Shown: piece by piece, positions 52,628 to 64,000 of the stretch | Position numbering within the stretch: position 1 is the stretch's first letter | How the letters are laid out: every line of letters begins with the position of its first letter | Assembly: GCA_017461425.1 (NCBI GenBank) | Contig: JAFTXY010000004.1 | Location: 32,576 to 96,575, forward strand | Source: Candidatus Gastranaerophilales bacterium | GTDB taxonomy: Bacteria; Cyanobacteriota; Vampirovibrionia; Gastranaerophilales; Gastranaerophilaceae | DNA length: 64,000 nt | Reading direction: 5' to 3' | Notes under the pieces: generated by a model | Seen by the model: only the letters and a program-made list of their open reading frames with translations | What the model was told of the DNA's origin: nothing | The model's database searches: none | Program-made: the position numbers and the translations under genes

Positions 52628-53461
52628 ATGATGAATAACAACAATCCAAATAAATTAGATCCTCAACAGATTGTGGCGGAATTTAAAGAAATTCCTCCAA
52701 TGCCTAACGTAATGGTTAAAGCATTGAGTGTTATTAAAAATCCTTCAACAGGAATTGCCGAGCTTGCAAAAATCATGCAAGTTGACCAAGCTATATCTAC
52801 AAAAACCCTTAGTCTTGTTAACTCAGCATTTTATGGTTTTAGACAACAAATAACTTCAATTAATAAAGCTTTAGTTGTACTTGGTATGATGAAAGCAAAA
52901 AATATTATTATGAGTTTAGCGCTTAAACAAATGATGACAGCGCAAGGCTCTCGTGAATTATGGGAACATTCTATTAAATGTGCTGTTGCTGCCGAAATTT
53001 TAGCAAAAGAATATAAAGTTATTAATCCTGACGACGCTTTTGTTATTGGATTTTTACATGATATTGGAAAAATGCTTTTAAATTCAAAAAATCCTTTAAA
53101 ATATTCAAAAGTAAGATACTTAGCACAACAAGGGAATGTAAATTTAATAGAAGTTGAAGATGCGCAATTTGGCACAAATCATTGTGTTTTAGGGGCATTA
53201 ATATCTAAAAAATGGCAATTACCTGTTATTTTGACAAATTGTATTAGATATCACCATGACCCATTACAAAGTTCTCTGCCAACAGTATGCGGAATTGTTT
53301 ATTGTGCTGATAGAATGATTCAATCTACAATGCCAAATCCATTATTGGATCCAAAAATCATGTCCAAAATGGAATTTACAATAAACGATCCTGTTGCGCT
53401 TAGAGAAACAATTCTTACAAAAGCACAAATATTTTTGAAAGAAATGTCTTCTCCTAATTAA
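52628..53461 (+). CDS. HDOD domain protein
   Basis: The 277-residue protein is a single HDOD domain: EIPPMPNVMVKALSVI, QVDQAISTKTLSLVNSAFYG, INKALVVLGMMKAKNIIMSL, FLHDIGKMLLNS and RYHHDPLQ. HDOD is an HD-like fold that usually lacks phosphodiesterase activity and serves in signalling; here an HD pair (LHDIGK) remains. It starts seven bases after ftsX and closes the operon. No strong ribosome site is seen. Its end overlaps the convergent phosphohexomutase by eight bases. Confidence 0.9.
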   Translation: MMNNNNPNKLDPQQIVAEFKEIPPMPNVMVKALSVIKNPSTGIAELAKIMQVDQAISTKTLSLVNSAFYGFRQQITSINKALVVLGMMKAKNIIMSLALKQMMTAQGSRELWEHSIKCAVAAEILAKEYKVINPDDAFVIGFLHDIGKMLLNSKNPLKYSKVRYLAQQGNVNLIEVEDAQFGTNHCVLGALISKKWQLPVILTNCIRYHHDPLQSSLPTVCGIVYCADRMIQSTMPNPLLDPKIMSKMEFTINDPVALRETILTKAQIFLKEMSSPN

Positions 53462-54830
53462 TATTGTCGTTAATAAAATCTTTTATTTTGGATAATTTTT
53501 CTTGATTATCGCTTTCGATATAAAATCTTAAAAGAGGTTCTGTGCCGCTTTTTCTTATCAAAAGCGAAGTGTATCTATCTTCAAGAAATAGTTTTGTTCC
53601 GTCTATTTCAAGTTTATCTATGACTTCAAGGCTTGCAATTGTTGAAAATTGGTTGAACTTTTCAGATAAATTTTGCGCTTTTTCATCATTTTCAAGATGA
53701 ATATCTATTCTATCAGTGTAAAATTCACAGCCTGCAAAGGTTTTTATTTCTTTAACCAATTTATATAAAGGCATATTTGTTTTTGCAATCATTTCAATAA
53801 TTAATAGATTGGCAAAAAGTCCGTCTTTTTCTGGGATATGATTTCCGCAAGATAATCCGCCAGAATCTTCTCCTGCAAGGATGGTTTCGTTTTTTCTCAT
53901 AGCTTCTGATAACCATTTAAAACCGACAGGAGTTGTTATTGTTTCTATATTCAATTTTTGAGCAACTATATCAACAATATTTGATACCCCAACGGTTTTT
54001 ATCATAAAACCTTTTTTTTGGTTTTCATATAGATATTTTAAAAGCATTGCAAGAATTATATTTGGACTTACATATTCGCCTTTTTCGTCAATAACCCCAT
54101 ATCTATCTGCATCGCCATCATTTGCAACTGTTATATAGTTTTCTTGATGGTATTTCATAAACTTTGCTTTAGGTTCAGGCAAACCTCCGCCAAAATCTGG
54201 GCTGTGGAACATATTTACTGATTCATAAGGGATTTTATGCTTGTCTAATATTTTATTAAAATATCCGATTGAAGCAGAAAATAGCCCATCATATATTATT
54301 TTTGGTGGATTTTCTTTTATTGCATTAAAATCTATAATTTTTTCCAATGCTTCAAAATAATTTTCTTCAAGATTTTTTTCAATCACTTCTCCGATAGTTT
54401 CTTCTTGAATATCTTTGTCTAAAAATTCAAGAATTTTATCAGTTATTTCTTTTGTTGCAGGACCTGCATAATTTGGGATAAATTTTATACCTTGATATTC
54501 TTTTGGGTTGTGCGATGCTGTTAGCATAATCGCCCCTATTGAATCAGGGTAATATTTTGCATTGTATGCAACAATTGGAGTCGGTATTACTTTTGTTGAT
54601 AAAATAGCTCTAAAGCCATATTTGGACAATAATTCTGCAGAAAATTTTGCAAAATCACGTGCCATAAATCTGGGGTCATATCCGACAATTATTGTTCTTT
54701 TGCTATTATTTAAACTTTTAATATAAAGACAAATTGCCTTTATTATACGCTCTAGTGTTTCAAATGTGAATTCACGAGCAATAATACCTCTAAATCCATC
54801 TGTTCCAAATTTAATAACTGTTCTTTCCAT
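53454..54830 (-). CDS. Phosphoglucomutase / phosphomannomutase
   Basis: The 458-residue alpha-D-phosphohexomutase has the phosphoserine loop TASHNP (Ser106), the magnesium loop DGDAD (238-242), the sugar-recognition loop GEDSGG (320-325) and the phosphate-binding RKSGTEPLLR near the C-terminus. The GEDSG loop suggests glucose- or mannose-phosphate rather than glucosamine-phosphate. It supplies sugar-1-phosphates for glycans. The start is six bases after TATAAT, with a TG one base before the hexamer (extended -10). Confidence 0.92.
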   Translation of the reverse strand: MERTVIKFGTDGFRGIIAREFTFETLERIIKAICLYIKSLNNSKRTIIVGYDPRFMARDFAKFSAELLSKYGFRAILSTKVIPTPIVAYNAKYYPDSIGAIMLTASHNPKEYQGIKFIPNYAGPATKEITDKILEFLDKDIQEETIGEVIEKNLEENYFEALEKIIDFNAIKENPPKIIYDGLFSASIGYFNKILDKHKIPYESVNMFHSPDFGGGLPEPKAKFMKYHQENYITVANDGDADRYGVIDEKGEYVSPNIILAMLLKYLYENQKKGFMIKTVGVSNIVDIVAQKLNIETITTPVGFKWLSEAMRKNETILAGEDSGGLSCGNHIPEKDGLFANLLIIEMIAKTNMPLYKLVKEIKTFAGCEFYTDRIDIHLENDEKAQNLSEKFNQFSTIASLEVIDKLEIDGTKLFLEDRYTSLLIRKSGTEPLLRFYIESDNQEKLSKIKDFINDNIN

Positions 54831-54836
54831 AGCTTA

Positions 54837-54842
54837 ATTATA
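54837..54842 (-). promoter_or_regulatory. Extended -10 of the phosphohexomutase, six bases before ATG (leaderless)
   Basis: TGCTATAAT on the minus strand, with TATAAT at 54842-54837, is followed by TAAGCT and the ATG at 54830. The extended TGN compensates for a weak -35. Confidence 0.72.
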
Positions 54843-54887
54843 GCAAAAAATTGTTTTAAAAATCTATTTTTGTAATAAAATAAAGGT

Positions 54888-55898
54888 ATGATGAAAGTTT
54901 ATTTGGGAATAGATGTAGGTTCCGTTACTACAAAAATTGCATTGGTTGATGAAAACGGAAAATATGTAGATAGTTATATGACACGCACTGCAGGACAGCC
55001 TGTTATTGCGGTTCAAAAATGCTTAGACAATTTATTATCTCAAGCACAAGGCAGAGAATATGAAATTGCATCAGTTGGTACTACCGGTTCAGGAAGAAAT
55101 TTAGCAGGTGCGTTAGTTGGTGCGGATGTAATTAAAAATGAAATTACTGCTCATGCCGTTGCTGCAAGTTCAGTTATACCAAATGTCCAAACAATTCTTG
55201 AAATTGGAGGACAAGATTCAAAAATTATTATTTTAAGAGACGGTATTGTTACCGATTTTGCAATGAATACAGTTTGTGCTGCTGGTACCGGAAGTTTTCT
55301 TGATCATCAGGCACAAAGATTAAATGTTGATATTAAAGATTTTGGTGATATTGCTCTTAAATCAAAATCCCCAGCAAGAATTGCTGGTCGTTGTGGTGTA
55401 TTTGCGGAATCTGATTTAATTCATAAACAGCAACTTGGTTACGCTGTTGAGGATTTATTATATGGATTATGCCAAGCATTGGTTAGAAATTATATTTCAA
55501 ATCTTGCGTTAGGCAAAGATTTATTACCATGTATTTCATTCCAAGGCGGTGTTGCTACAAATAAAGGTATGGTAAAAGCATTTGAGGAAGCATTGGGACA
55601 TGAAATTATAGTTCCCGATAATCATCAGACAATGGGCGCTATTGGTGCTGCAATGCTTGCTATGGAACACCATCAATTTACAAATCAACCTACAAAATTT
55701 AAAGGTTGGACAATTAAAGATATGGAATTTCATAGTATTACTTGCACTTGCAATGGCTGTTCTAATAATTGTGAAGTTATCACAATTTTAGAAGGCAAAG
55801 AGGAGCAAGATAGAAATAAAATCGAAAAAATTTCTGATATTAAAGGAAATATTATTGCTCGTTGGGGTGGCACATGTGGAAGATGGGATATTAATTAA
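54888..55898 (+). CDS. BadF/BadG/HgdC-type ATPase activator of 2-hydroxyacyl-CoA dehydratase family
   Basis: The 336-residue protein has the ASKHA ATPase fold: GIDVGSVTTKIALVD, GTTGSGRNL, EIGGQDSK and FQGGVATNKGM. It keeps Cys130 (TVCAAGTGSF) and Cys169 (AGRCGVFAESD), which in HgdC homodimers hold one [4Fe-4S] cluster between subunits. A tail with CTCNGCSNNCEV and GGTCGRW adds further cysteines, as seen in long activase homologues. It would inject electrons into a radical dehydratase, but no dehydratase gene is nearby. It is oxygen-sensitive in known cases, implying an anaerobe. Confidence 0.88.
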   Translation: MMKVYLGIDVGSVTTKIALVDENGKYVDSYMTRTAGQPVIAVQKCLDNLLSQAQGREYEIASVGTTGSGRNLAGALVGADVIKNEITAHAVAASSVIPNVQTILEIGGQDSKIIILRDGIVTDFAMNTVCAAGTGSFLDHQAQRLNVDIKDFGDIALKSKSPARIAGRCGVFAESDLIHKQQLGYAVEDLLYGLCQALVRNYISNLALGKDLLPCISFQGGVATNKGMVKAFEEALGHEIIVPDNHQTMGAIGAAMLAMEHHQFTNQPTKFKGWTIKDMEFHSITCTCNGCSNNCEVITILEGKEEQDRNKIEKISDIKGNIIARWGGTCGRWDIN

Positions 55899-55914
55899 TT
55901 CCTATAAATAAATG

Positions 55915-55943
55915 TTGATATATTTGGTAAAGAACTTTATACT
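55915..55943 (+). promoter_or_regulatory. Promoter, -10 seven bases before ATG (leaderless)
   Basis: TTGATA (55915-55920), 17 bases, TATACT (55938-55943), then seven bases to the ATG at 55951. Confidence 0.65.
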
Positions 55944-55950
55944 TGTGGGT

Positions 55951-56235
55951 ATGAAGTTCTTTATTTATGTATTTGCTATCTTTTTATTTTTTCAAGTGTT
56001 TGCTGCTGAATTTGGTGAATATCGTTATTCGCAGTATCTTGGTTTGCAACAACAATTACAAAATCAAAGAGCTCGTGCAGTAATAAATCAAAGAAGAATG
56101 CAGAAAATTCCAACAAGAAATATACAATACCCTACAAGAGATAACCCTTATCCAAATATAACAAGAGGATATTCTCGTCCAATTAATCCAAGACAAAGAT
56201 ATTCAGCAGGTTATTATCAAAGATATTACAGATAA
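55951..56235 (+). CDS. Small secreted Arg/Tyr/Gln-rich protein
   Basis: Starting at the ATG at 55951 gives 94 residues with a signal peptide (MKFFIYVFAIFLFFQVFA); an upstream in-frame ATG at 55912 would precede the promoter and is rejected. The mature protein is short, very basic and rich in Arg, Tyr, Gln and Pro (YSQYLGLQQQLQNQRARAV, then several 'YPTRDNPYPN'-like turns). It is probably disordered and may bind envelope polyanions. No family recognised. It abuts purA end to end. Confidence 0.65.
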   Translation: MKFFIYVFAIFLFFQVFAAEFGEYRYSQYLGLQQQLQNQRARAVINQRRMQKIPTRNIQYPTRDNPYPNITRGYSRPINPRQRYSAGYYQRYYR

Positions 56236-59105
<2,870 letters not shown>

Positions 59106-59141
59106 TTATTCTCCAACATATGGATTATAACATAAAAAAAC

Positions 59142-60581
59142 TTACTTAAAGCCTATTTTTTGTGATGCTTTGTTTTCAGGCATGTAATCTTTTTCTTTAA
59201 TTTTTTCCCAAGAACTTTGTTTGATTGCATCTTTAATATCTTGTTCTGTTACTTCTCTTTGAGCTTTATAAGCTAATTTGAATGCAGTTTTTATTATATT
59301 ATTTATATTTGATGGGCTGTGCCCTTTTAATTCTTGAGCTAATATTGTAAGAGCATCTTTATTTTGTGATAATGTTTTACCTTTTTCATATTTTGATAAA
59401 GATTTTTCTAATAATCTGGCTATTTCATCATTGTTAGGTAGGCCAATATATGCATTCATATCAACTCTTCTTTTGGCAGCTGGATCAATAATATCAAACA
59501 TATTTGTTGCGCCAATTATAATAATATTATTTTCTTGTGCTTCAGTTGTTAAAGTTAAAAGAGTATTTACTGTTTTGTTGTCTTCTCTTGAGCCACCAGA
59601 ATTACTATTTATTCTTTTGGCAAACATAGAATCCATTTCGTCTAAAAATAAAATAACAGGTTTTTCCGATTTTTTGGCTATTTGTTTAACATATTCAAAT
59701 GCTTTTCCAATATTGCTTGATGTTTCATTGACATACATGCCTCCAACTTTTGAAATATCAAAAGAATACATATCACAACCTGTTTCTTGTGAAATTGCTT
59801 GCGCAAGCATTGTTTTGCCGCATCCTGGAGGTCCATGGAAAACTATGAAATGCGGAATTTCAATGCCATAATCTTCTTCTCTTTGTTGTGCCTCTTGTGG
59901 ATGCTGTATAGGATAAATAATTAAATCTTTAACATCTTCTCTGACAGCATCTAGTCCAACAACATCATCAAGTCCTTTTGGAGAATGTTTTGTTGGGATG
60001 AATTTTTCTATTAAATTTGTGCCTTCATCTTTTTTGGTTTTTTTAGATTGCTCTGTTGCATTGGGCTTTGGCGTTTCTATTTTTGTTGTTGAACTTTCTT
60101 CTATAATATAGTCGTCAATATCATCTACATCATCACCAATATATGAAGCATAGCTATCTAATTCTTCTGTTAATTCGTCAACTAGCATATCTCGCCACAA
60201 CCAAGCTTTTTTAACCCCTATTTCATCACTATCAAGAGGATTTGGTTCAAGTTTTGTTGATTCTTCATCATATGTGTCACATTCTGTTTTCATATAATTT
60301 AAATCGGGGAAAAGTCTTTCAACCATTGTACAAACAAATTTTTTAGTTTTAATAAAATAATCTAATAAAATATTTATTTGAAATTCGTTTTCATCTGTTT
60401 TTGCTCTGTCTTTTTTCTCTAAAGATCTTATTTGGTCCTCTGTTTGATTACAACTATCAACAACTTGTGTAAGAGTTTTTATTGTTGCTGTTTGTTCTGA
60501 AGCTTCTAATCTTGCTTTTAGTTTATTATTTAATCTCTTATTGTATCCAAAAGTTATACTGTTTACTGGTGATAAATTCAT
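59142..60581 (-). CDS. AAA+ ATPase with N-terminal FG-motif leader
   Basis: The 479-residue protein begins MNLSPVNSITFGYNKR, carrying the ITFG motif at 9-12. A helical, acidic N-terminal region to about residue 200 precedes one intact AAA+ module: DDVVGLDAVREDVKD, Walker A GPPGCGKT near 250-257, Walker B ILFLDEMDSMF near 311, the sensor GATNMFDIID and arginine pair KRRVDM. It looks like a single-ring katanin/FtsH/Vps4-type ATPase without a protease domain. Partner unknown. AGGAT lies rather far (about 13 bases) from the ATG. Confidence 0.83.
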   Translation of the reverse strand: MNLSPVNSITFGYNKRLNNKLKARLEASEQTATIKTLTQVVDSCNQTEDQIRSLEKKDRAKTDENEFQINILLDYFIKTKKFVCTMVERLFPDLNYMKTECDTYDEESTKLEPNPLDSDEIGVKKAWLWRDMLVDELTEELDSYASYIGDDVDDIDDYIIEESSTTKIETPKPNATEQSKKTKKDEGTNLIEKFIPTKHSPKGLDDVVGLDAVREDVKDLIIYPIQHPQEAQQREEDYGIEIPHFIVFHGPPGCGKTMLAQAISQETGCDMYSFDISKVGGMYVNETSSNIGKAFEYVKQIAKKSEKPVILFLDEMDSMFAKRINSNSGGSREDNKTVNTLLTLTTEAQENNIIIIGATNMFDIIDPAAKRRVDMNAYIGLPNNDEIARLLEKSLSKYEKGKTLSQNKDALTILAQELKGHSPSNINNIIKTAFKLAYKAQREVTEQDIKDAIKQSSWEKIKEKDYMPENKASQKIGFK

Positions 60582-60638
60582 TTATTTTAAGATATCCTAA
60601 TTAACTCTTGTTCATTAAAGGGTTCTAAAAAATATTTT

Positions 60639-60666
60639 TTGCTAAAAAGAAAAAATAATGTAAAAT
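60639..60666 (+). promoter_or_regulatory. Promoter, -10 six bases before ATG (leaderless)
   Basis: TTGCTA (60639-60644), 16 bases, TAAAAT (60661-60666), then TGTTTT and the ATG at 60673. Confidence 0.7.
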
Positions 60667-60672
60667 TGTTTT

Positions 60673-62079
60673 ATGAAAAAAATTGCTGTAATTCCTATTG
60701 ATAATCGTCCAATTTGCTATGATTTAATTAAAGATATTTTGGCTATGGATAAAAATATCCAATTATTTTTGCCTAAATTATCTTCTTTGGGTGGATTGAT
60801 AAAAAATAGCAATGTTGATGAAATATTTGATTTTATTGAGGAATTAGATGAAATTGATTATTTAATAGTTTCACTAGATACAATTGCTTATGGTGGTTTA
60901 GTTTCATCAAGAAGATGTAGTGATAGTTTTGATGAAATTAAAAATAGAATTGAAAAATTTAAAAAAATTATACAAAAAAAAGCCAAAAAAATATTGGCAT
61001 TTTCGTCAATAATGCGTATTTCAAACAATAATATTAATGAAGAAGAAAAAGAATATTGGGCGCAATGGGGAAAAAGAATTTTTGATTGGTCTTTTTATTT
61101 GCATAAAACTGAACTAGAAAAATCATACAATTGCGTTCATAATATTATTCCTAAAGATATTTTAGAAGATTATTTAAATACTAGAAAAAGAAATTTTGAA
61201 ATTAATAAATTGTATTTATCATGGGCGCAAGAAGGTTTTTTTGATACTTTAATTTTTTCTAAAGATGATTGTGCGCAATATGGTTTGAATGTGAAAGAAG
61301 CCAATGAATTAGCACAAATAATTAAAACAAAAGAAATAAAAAACGCAAAAATAAAAACTGGAGCCGATGAAATACCTCTGGCTTTGATTGCGAGAGTATT
61401 AAATGCGCAAGCAAAGATAAAAATAAATCCAATATTTTTAGAAGAAAATTCTATTGATTTAATATCAAAATATGAAGATGTTTCTATAAAAAATTGTGTT
61501 TTAGGCCAGCTGGAACTTGCAAATTGCTTAATTGATATTGAAAATTATGATTTAAATTTAATTATAAATAATTTTAAAAATGAGCAAGGAGATTTGGTTT
61601 TAGGAGATATTATAAATTCTACTGATAAAGAAATAAATTTCATGCAAAAACCATGTTTTATAGCCGATGTAAATAATGCAAATGGTGCTGATAAAAAATT
61701 AATAAGACAATTATTTAATCAGAAATTAAATAATTTTTATGGTTATTGTGGATATAATACAAGTGCAAATACGTTAGGATGTGTTATTCTATCAGCAATT
61801 GTTAAATATTTATCTTTAAAGAATAATTCATATAACGATTTTGCTTTTAAGAAATTACAATTCGTAAGATTTCTTGATGATTGGGCTTATCAAGCTATTT
61901 CAAGAAAATATATTAGAGAGTCGGCACCTGAATTTAAAAAAGCATTAGATGAAAAAACTGCTGAATTAAATGAAAACGCTCAGATTATTTCAGAATTTTT
62001 AAATTATTATCCCAAAGAAGTTAAATATTCTCTTCCTTGGGATAGATCTTTTGAAATTCGAATTGAGATTATAGATTAA
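60673..62079 (+). CDS. DUF4127 family protein
   Basis: The 468-residue protein matches the DUF4127 pattern: an opening IAVIPIDNRPICYDLIKDI, then DYLIVSLDTIAYGGLVSSRR, an FSSIMRISNNN block, GADEIPLALIARV and GYCGYNTSANTLGCVI. The family is uncharacterised, with a fold suspected to bind sugars or act on glycans. No signal peptide is seen. It is preceded by a leaderless promoter and converges with the PiT-like gene, overlapping by 11 bases. Confidence 0.85.
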   Translation: MKKIAVIPIDNRPICYDLIKDILAMDKNIQLFLPKLSSLGGLIKNSNVDEIFDFIEELDEIDYLIVSLDTIAYGGLVSSRRCSDSFDEIKNRIEKFKKIIQKKAKKILAFSSIMRISNNNINEEEKEYWAQWGKRIFDWSFYLHKTELEKSYNCVHNIIPKDILEDYLNTRKRNFEINKLYLSWAQEGFFDTLIFSKDDCAQYGLNVKEANELAQIIKTKEIKNAKIKTGADEIPLALIARVLNAQAKIKINPIFLEENSIDLISKYEDVSIKNCVLGQLELANCLIDIENYDLNLIINNFKNEQGDLVLGDIINSTDKEINFMQKPCFIADVNNANGADKKLIRQLFNQKLNNFYGYCGYNTSANTLGCVILSAIVKYLSLKNNSYNDFAFKKLQFVRFLDDWAYQAISRKYIRESAPEFKKALDEKTAELNENAQIISEFLNYYPKEVKYSLPWDRSFEIRIEIID

Positions 62080-63064
62080 TGTAGTGCATTATTACATCTA
62101 TAATCTTTTGTTGATTTGTTAAAATAAATACAACTGTAATTGAAACAGCTAAGCCAACAATTGCTTTTGTAATATCTTTTAGCAAATGTTTATAAACTTT
62201 CTTTTGAGTGATAAAACGCAATCTGTTATATAGAGCAATTTCTCTACCTGCTAATACTCCTAAAAATACCCAAGTTGTAGACATTGGAATATTATTTACA
62301 TTTTGGAAATACAATAAAATGCAAGCATAAACACAGTCTATTATTGTTGCGGAGCGAGTATCTTGAGTGTTTGTTTTTAATTTAACAATATTTTGTATTT
62401 CTCCACCTCTTTTATAACAAAGCAAAAATAAAAGTCCTGCAAAAATGCTCAAACTCAATATCATTTGTAATAATGTTAGTTTTCTTGGTAAATAAATAAA
62501 TAAAACTGCACCATCCTGTAATAGCCATGCACTCCATAAAAATGCAGTTGAAAGCCATTTTGCAACAATCCAACCTTTGCTTATTGGTTTGTTTTTCATA
62601 TATAGAAATATTTTTTCTACACGTCTTGCGATGAAAAAATATAAAAGCAAAGAGCTTAATAATGCTGCAACATAGCCAATAAATGATTTTGCAATCATTA
62701 AACCAATTACCGTATTTGATGAAAATACACTAACAATTAAAAAAGCTGTTGCTACAGGAATTCCTTTTTTTGTTAAATATAAAAGAACCAAAGGAGGCAA
62801 TATATGCCACCAATAAAAGACTTGCGCATGTGGAATTCTATCTAATCTTCCAAAAGCCATATCTCCATCATTTACAATCCATCCAATAACAAAAGTTAAA
62901 ACCATTACAGCGCTAACATAAAGCCAAATTTGCCAAACAGGCCTTTCTTTTGTTGTGTTTAAGAAAGTTCCTAAAGTTTGGATGGCATCATTTGAAACAC
63001 AAGCATAAAGGGATAGCAAAAACCCTGTTATCATAAATAAAAAGCTTGGTATATTTTCTATCAT
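62069..63064 (-). CDS. PiT-like (inorganic phosphate transporter family) membrane protein
   Basis: The 331-residue protein has about nine to ten hydrophobic helices and two inverted copies of the PiT signature: CVSNDAIQTLGTF near residue 22-34 and NVNNIPMSTTWVFLGVLAGR near the end, corresponding to 'GANDVANA' and 'NDVPTSTTH'. It is shorter and more diverged than PitA, so phosphate as the ion is inferred. It lies 15 bases after the YebC-family gene. Confidence 0.75.
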   Translation of the reverse strand: MIENIPSFLFMITGFLLSLYACVSNDAIQTLGTFLNTTKERPVWQIWLYVSAVMVLTFVIGWIVNDGDMAFGRLDRIPHAQVFYWWHILPPLVLLYLTKKGIPVATAFLIVSVFSSNTVIGLMIAKSFIGYVAALLSSLLLYFFIARRVEKIFLYMKNKPISKGWIVAKWLSTAFLWSAWLLQDGAVLFIYLPRKLTLLQMILSLSIFAGLLFLLCYKRGGEIQNIVKLKTNTQDTRSATIIDCVYACILLYFQNVNNIPMSTTWVFLGVLAGREIALYNRLRFITQKKVYKHLLKDITKAIVGLAVSITVVFILTNQQKIIDVIMHYINL

Positions 63065-63079
63065 AAAACCTACTATTCT

Positions 63080-63874
63080 TTATACATCAAGAGAAGCCAT
63101 TATTTCGTCACTTGCTTCAAAATTAGAATAAACATTTTGAACATCGTCATGTTCATCTAATTTTTCAAGTAATAAAACGATTTTTTTTGCAATAGCCGCA
63201 TCTGTAATTTCATTTGAATTAGACGGTATTCTTGTTAAATCTGCACTTTTGATTGTATAACCTAGCGATTCTAATCCTTTTGCAGTTTTTTCCAAGTTTT
63301 CAACAGACGTTTTGATTTTATAATCATCTTCGTCTTCGTCTTCCCAAGCATCCATAGGATCAAATTCCATTGAATCTTCAAAAAGTTTGTCAAAATCAAA
63401 CATTTTTATTTCTTCTTTTGATCTTTTATCTACTTCTTGTGGTTTAGCTATTGAAATTAAACCGCATGGTTCAAAAATCCAGCCAACACATCCTGTTTCA
63501 CCAAGATTTCCGCCGTATTTTGTGAAATAGCTTCTTATATCTCCCGCAGTTCTATTTCTATTGTCTGTTGCAGCTTCTATGAATATCGCAACTCCGCCTG
63601 CACCATATCCTTCATATGTAATTTCTTCGAAATTATCTCCTTGAGAATTGCCACAGCCTTTATCAATTGCACGTTTGATTGTATCGTTTGGCAATCCACC
63701 AGCTTTTGCTTTTTCAACAGCTGTTCTTAAACGGAAGTTTCCATTTAAATCTCCGCCGCCAATTTTAGCAGCTATAATAATTTCTCTTGAGAATTTTGCA
63801 AAATTGACTCCACGAGCAGCGTCTGCTTTTGCTTTTTTATGTTTAATATTTGCCCACTTAGAGTGTCCTGACAT
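63080..63874 (-). CDS. YebC/PmpR family regulatory protein
   Basis: The 264-residue cytosolic protein is the conserved YebC/TACO1 family: MSGHSKWANIKHKKAKADA, FAKFSREIIIAAK, GGVAIFIEAATDNRNRTAGDIR and GETGCVGWIFE-type sequence. Members bind nucleic acid; recent work links them to translation of proline-rich stretches, and older work to promoters. A variable acidic insert (FDFDKLFEDSMEFDPMDAWE) interrupts the middle, longer than in E. coli. AAAGGAAAA precedes the ATG. It may be cotranscribed with the PiT-like gene. Confidence 0.95.
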   Translation of the reverse strand: MSGHSKWANIKHKKAKADAARGVNFAKFSREIIIAAKIGGGDLNGNFRLRTAVEKAKAGGLPNDTIKRAIDKGCGNSQGDNFEEITYEGYGAGGVAIFIEAATDNRNRTAGDIRSYFTKYGGNLGETGCVGWIFEPCGLISIAKPQEVDKRSKEEIKMFDFDKLFEDSMEFDPMDAWEDEDEDDYKIKTSVENLEKTAKGLESLGYTIKSADLTRIPSNSNEITDAAIAKKIVLLLEKLDEHDDVQNVYSNFEASDEIMASLDV

Positions 63875-64000
63875 ATTGTTTTCCTTTATATCTTTACCCT
63901 AATTAAAACATACGAAAAAACAATTGGCAATAGAGCCTTAAAATCAAGATTACTCAACTAGATTAGCACGCTTTTGTATTAATTTTTTTATTAAAATAAG

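Overview
The window is 64 kb of compact, strongly AT-rich bacterial chromosome (intergenic DNA is nearly all A/T), using the standard bacterial code. It encodes about 60 proteins and one tRNA. There are no phage, transposase or cas genes, so most of it is core housekeeping DNA. Signal peptides, a beta-barrel porin-like protein (27574-28752), FtsEX, a RpoD-like sigma factor shaped like the group 2 factors of cyanobacteria, a lone HgdC-type activase and many small secreted proteins suggest a diderm, probably gut-associated anaerobe. Several unrelated proteins also share a short N-terminal 'ISFG/INFKG' motif. My best inference is a non-photosynthetic relative of cyanobacteria (Candidatus Melainabacteria / Vampirovibrionia, Gastranaerophilales type). 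This is inferred from style and gene content, not from a marker tree.

Layout. 1-9.3 kb: end of aroA, a DUF4145 protein, a HAD hydrolase, map, tyrS, a lytic transglycosylase, and several secreted proteins of unknown function, one of which (EF-hand) is cut by an in-frame stop. 9.3-16.9 kb: tRNA-Ser, a small zinc-ribbon membrane protein, a UvrD-like helicase fused to a RecB/Cas4-type Fe-S nuclease, and two tandem paralogues with a degenerate AAA+ domain. 16.9-24.7 kb: der-plsY, a sigma factor, an M16 peptidase, rpsO and a CheR-like protein. 24.7-39 kb: uvrA, a porin-like protein, pgi, an agmatinase-family gene, coaE, a Bax-inhibitor-like gene, recJ, a degenerate phosphoesterase, an AGCS symporter, rpsT and a membrane WG-repeat-like protein. 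39-46 kb: groSL, rsmI-cysS, ruvC, mtnA and infC with an ATT start. 46-56 kb: a repeat-tailed acidic protein, surface-polysaccharide genes, and an operon of split transketolase, ftsE, ftsX and an HDOD protein, followed by a phosphohexomutase and an HgdC-type activase. 56-64 kb: purA-metG, an AAA+ ATPase, DUF4127, a PiT-like permease and a YebC-family regulator.

How genes are read. Genes fall into two classes. One has a clear Shine-Dalgarno (AAGGA/GGAGG type). The other has no Shine-Dalgarno, but a sigma70-type -10 hexamer ends 6 or 7 bases before the start codon, often with a -35 about 17 bases further up. At least twelve genes fit this leaderless pattern (der, uvrA, coaE, cysS, ruvC, the phosphohexomutase and others). 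This is the strongest non-annotation signal in the window.

Other structure worth attention: a GC-rich 111-bp element present twice at about 90 percent identity (23201-23311 and 37626-37736), a 16-bp-stem hairpin upstream of rpsT, a 24-bp coding tandem repeat (47171-47314), paired TGTC(C/G)GACA palindromes beside the tRNA, and many convergent genes whose 3' ends overlap.
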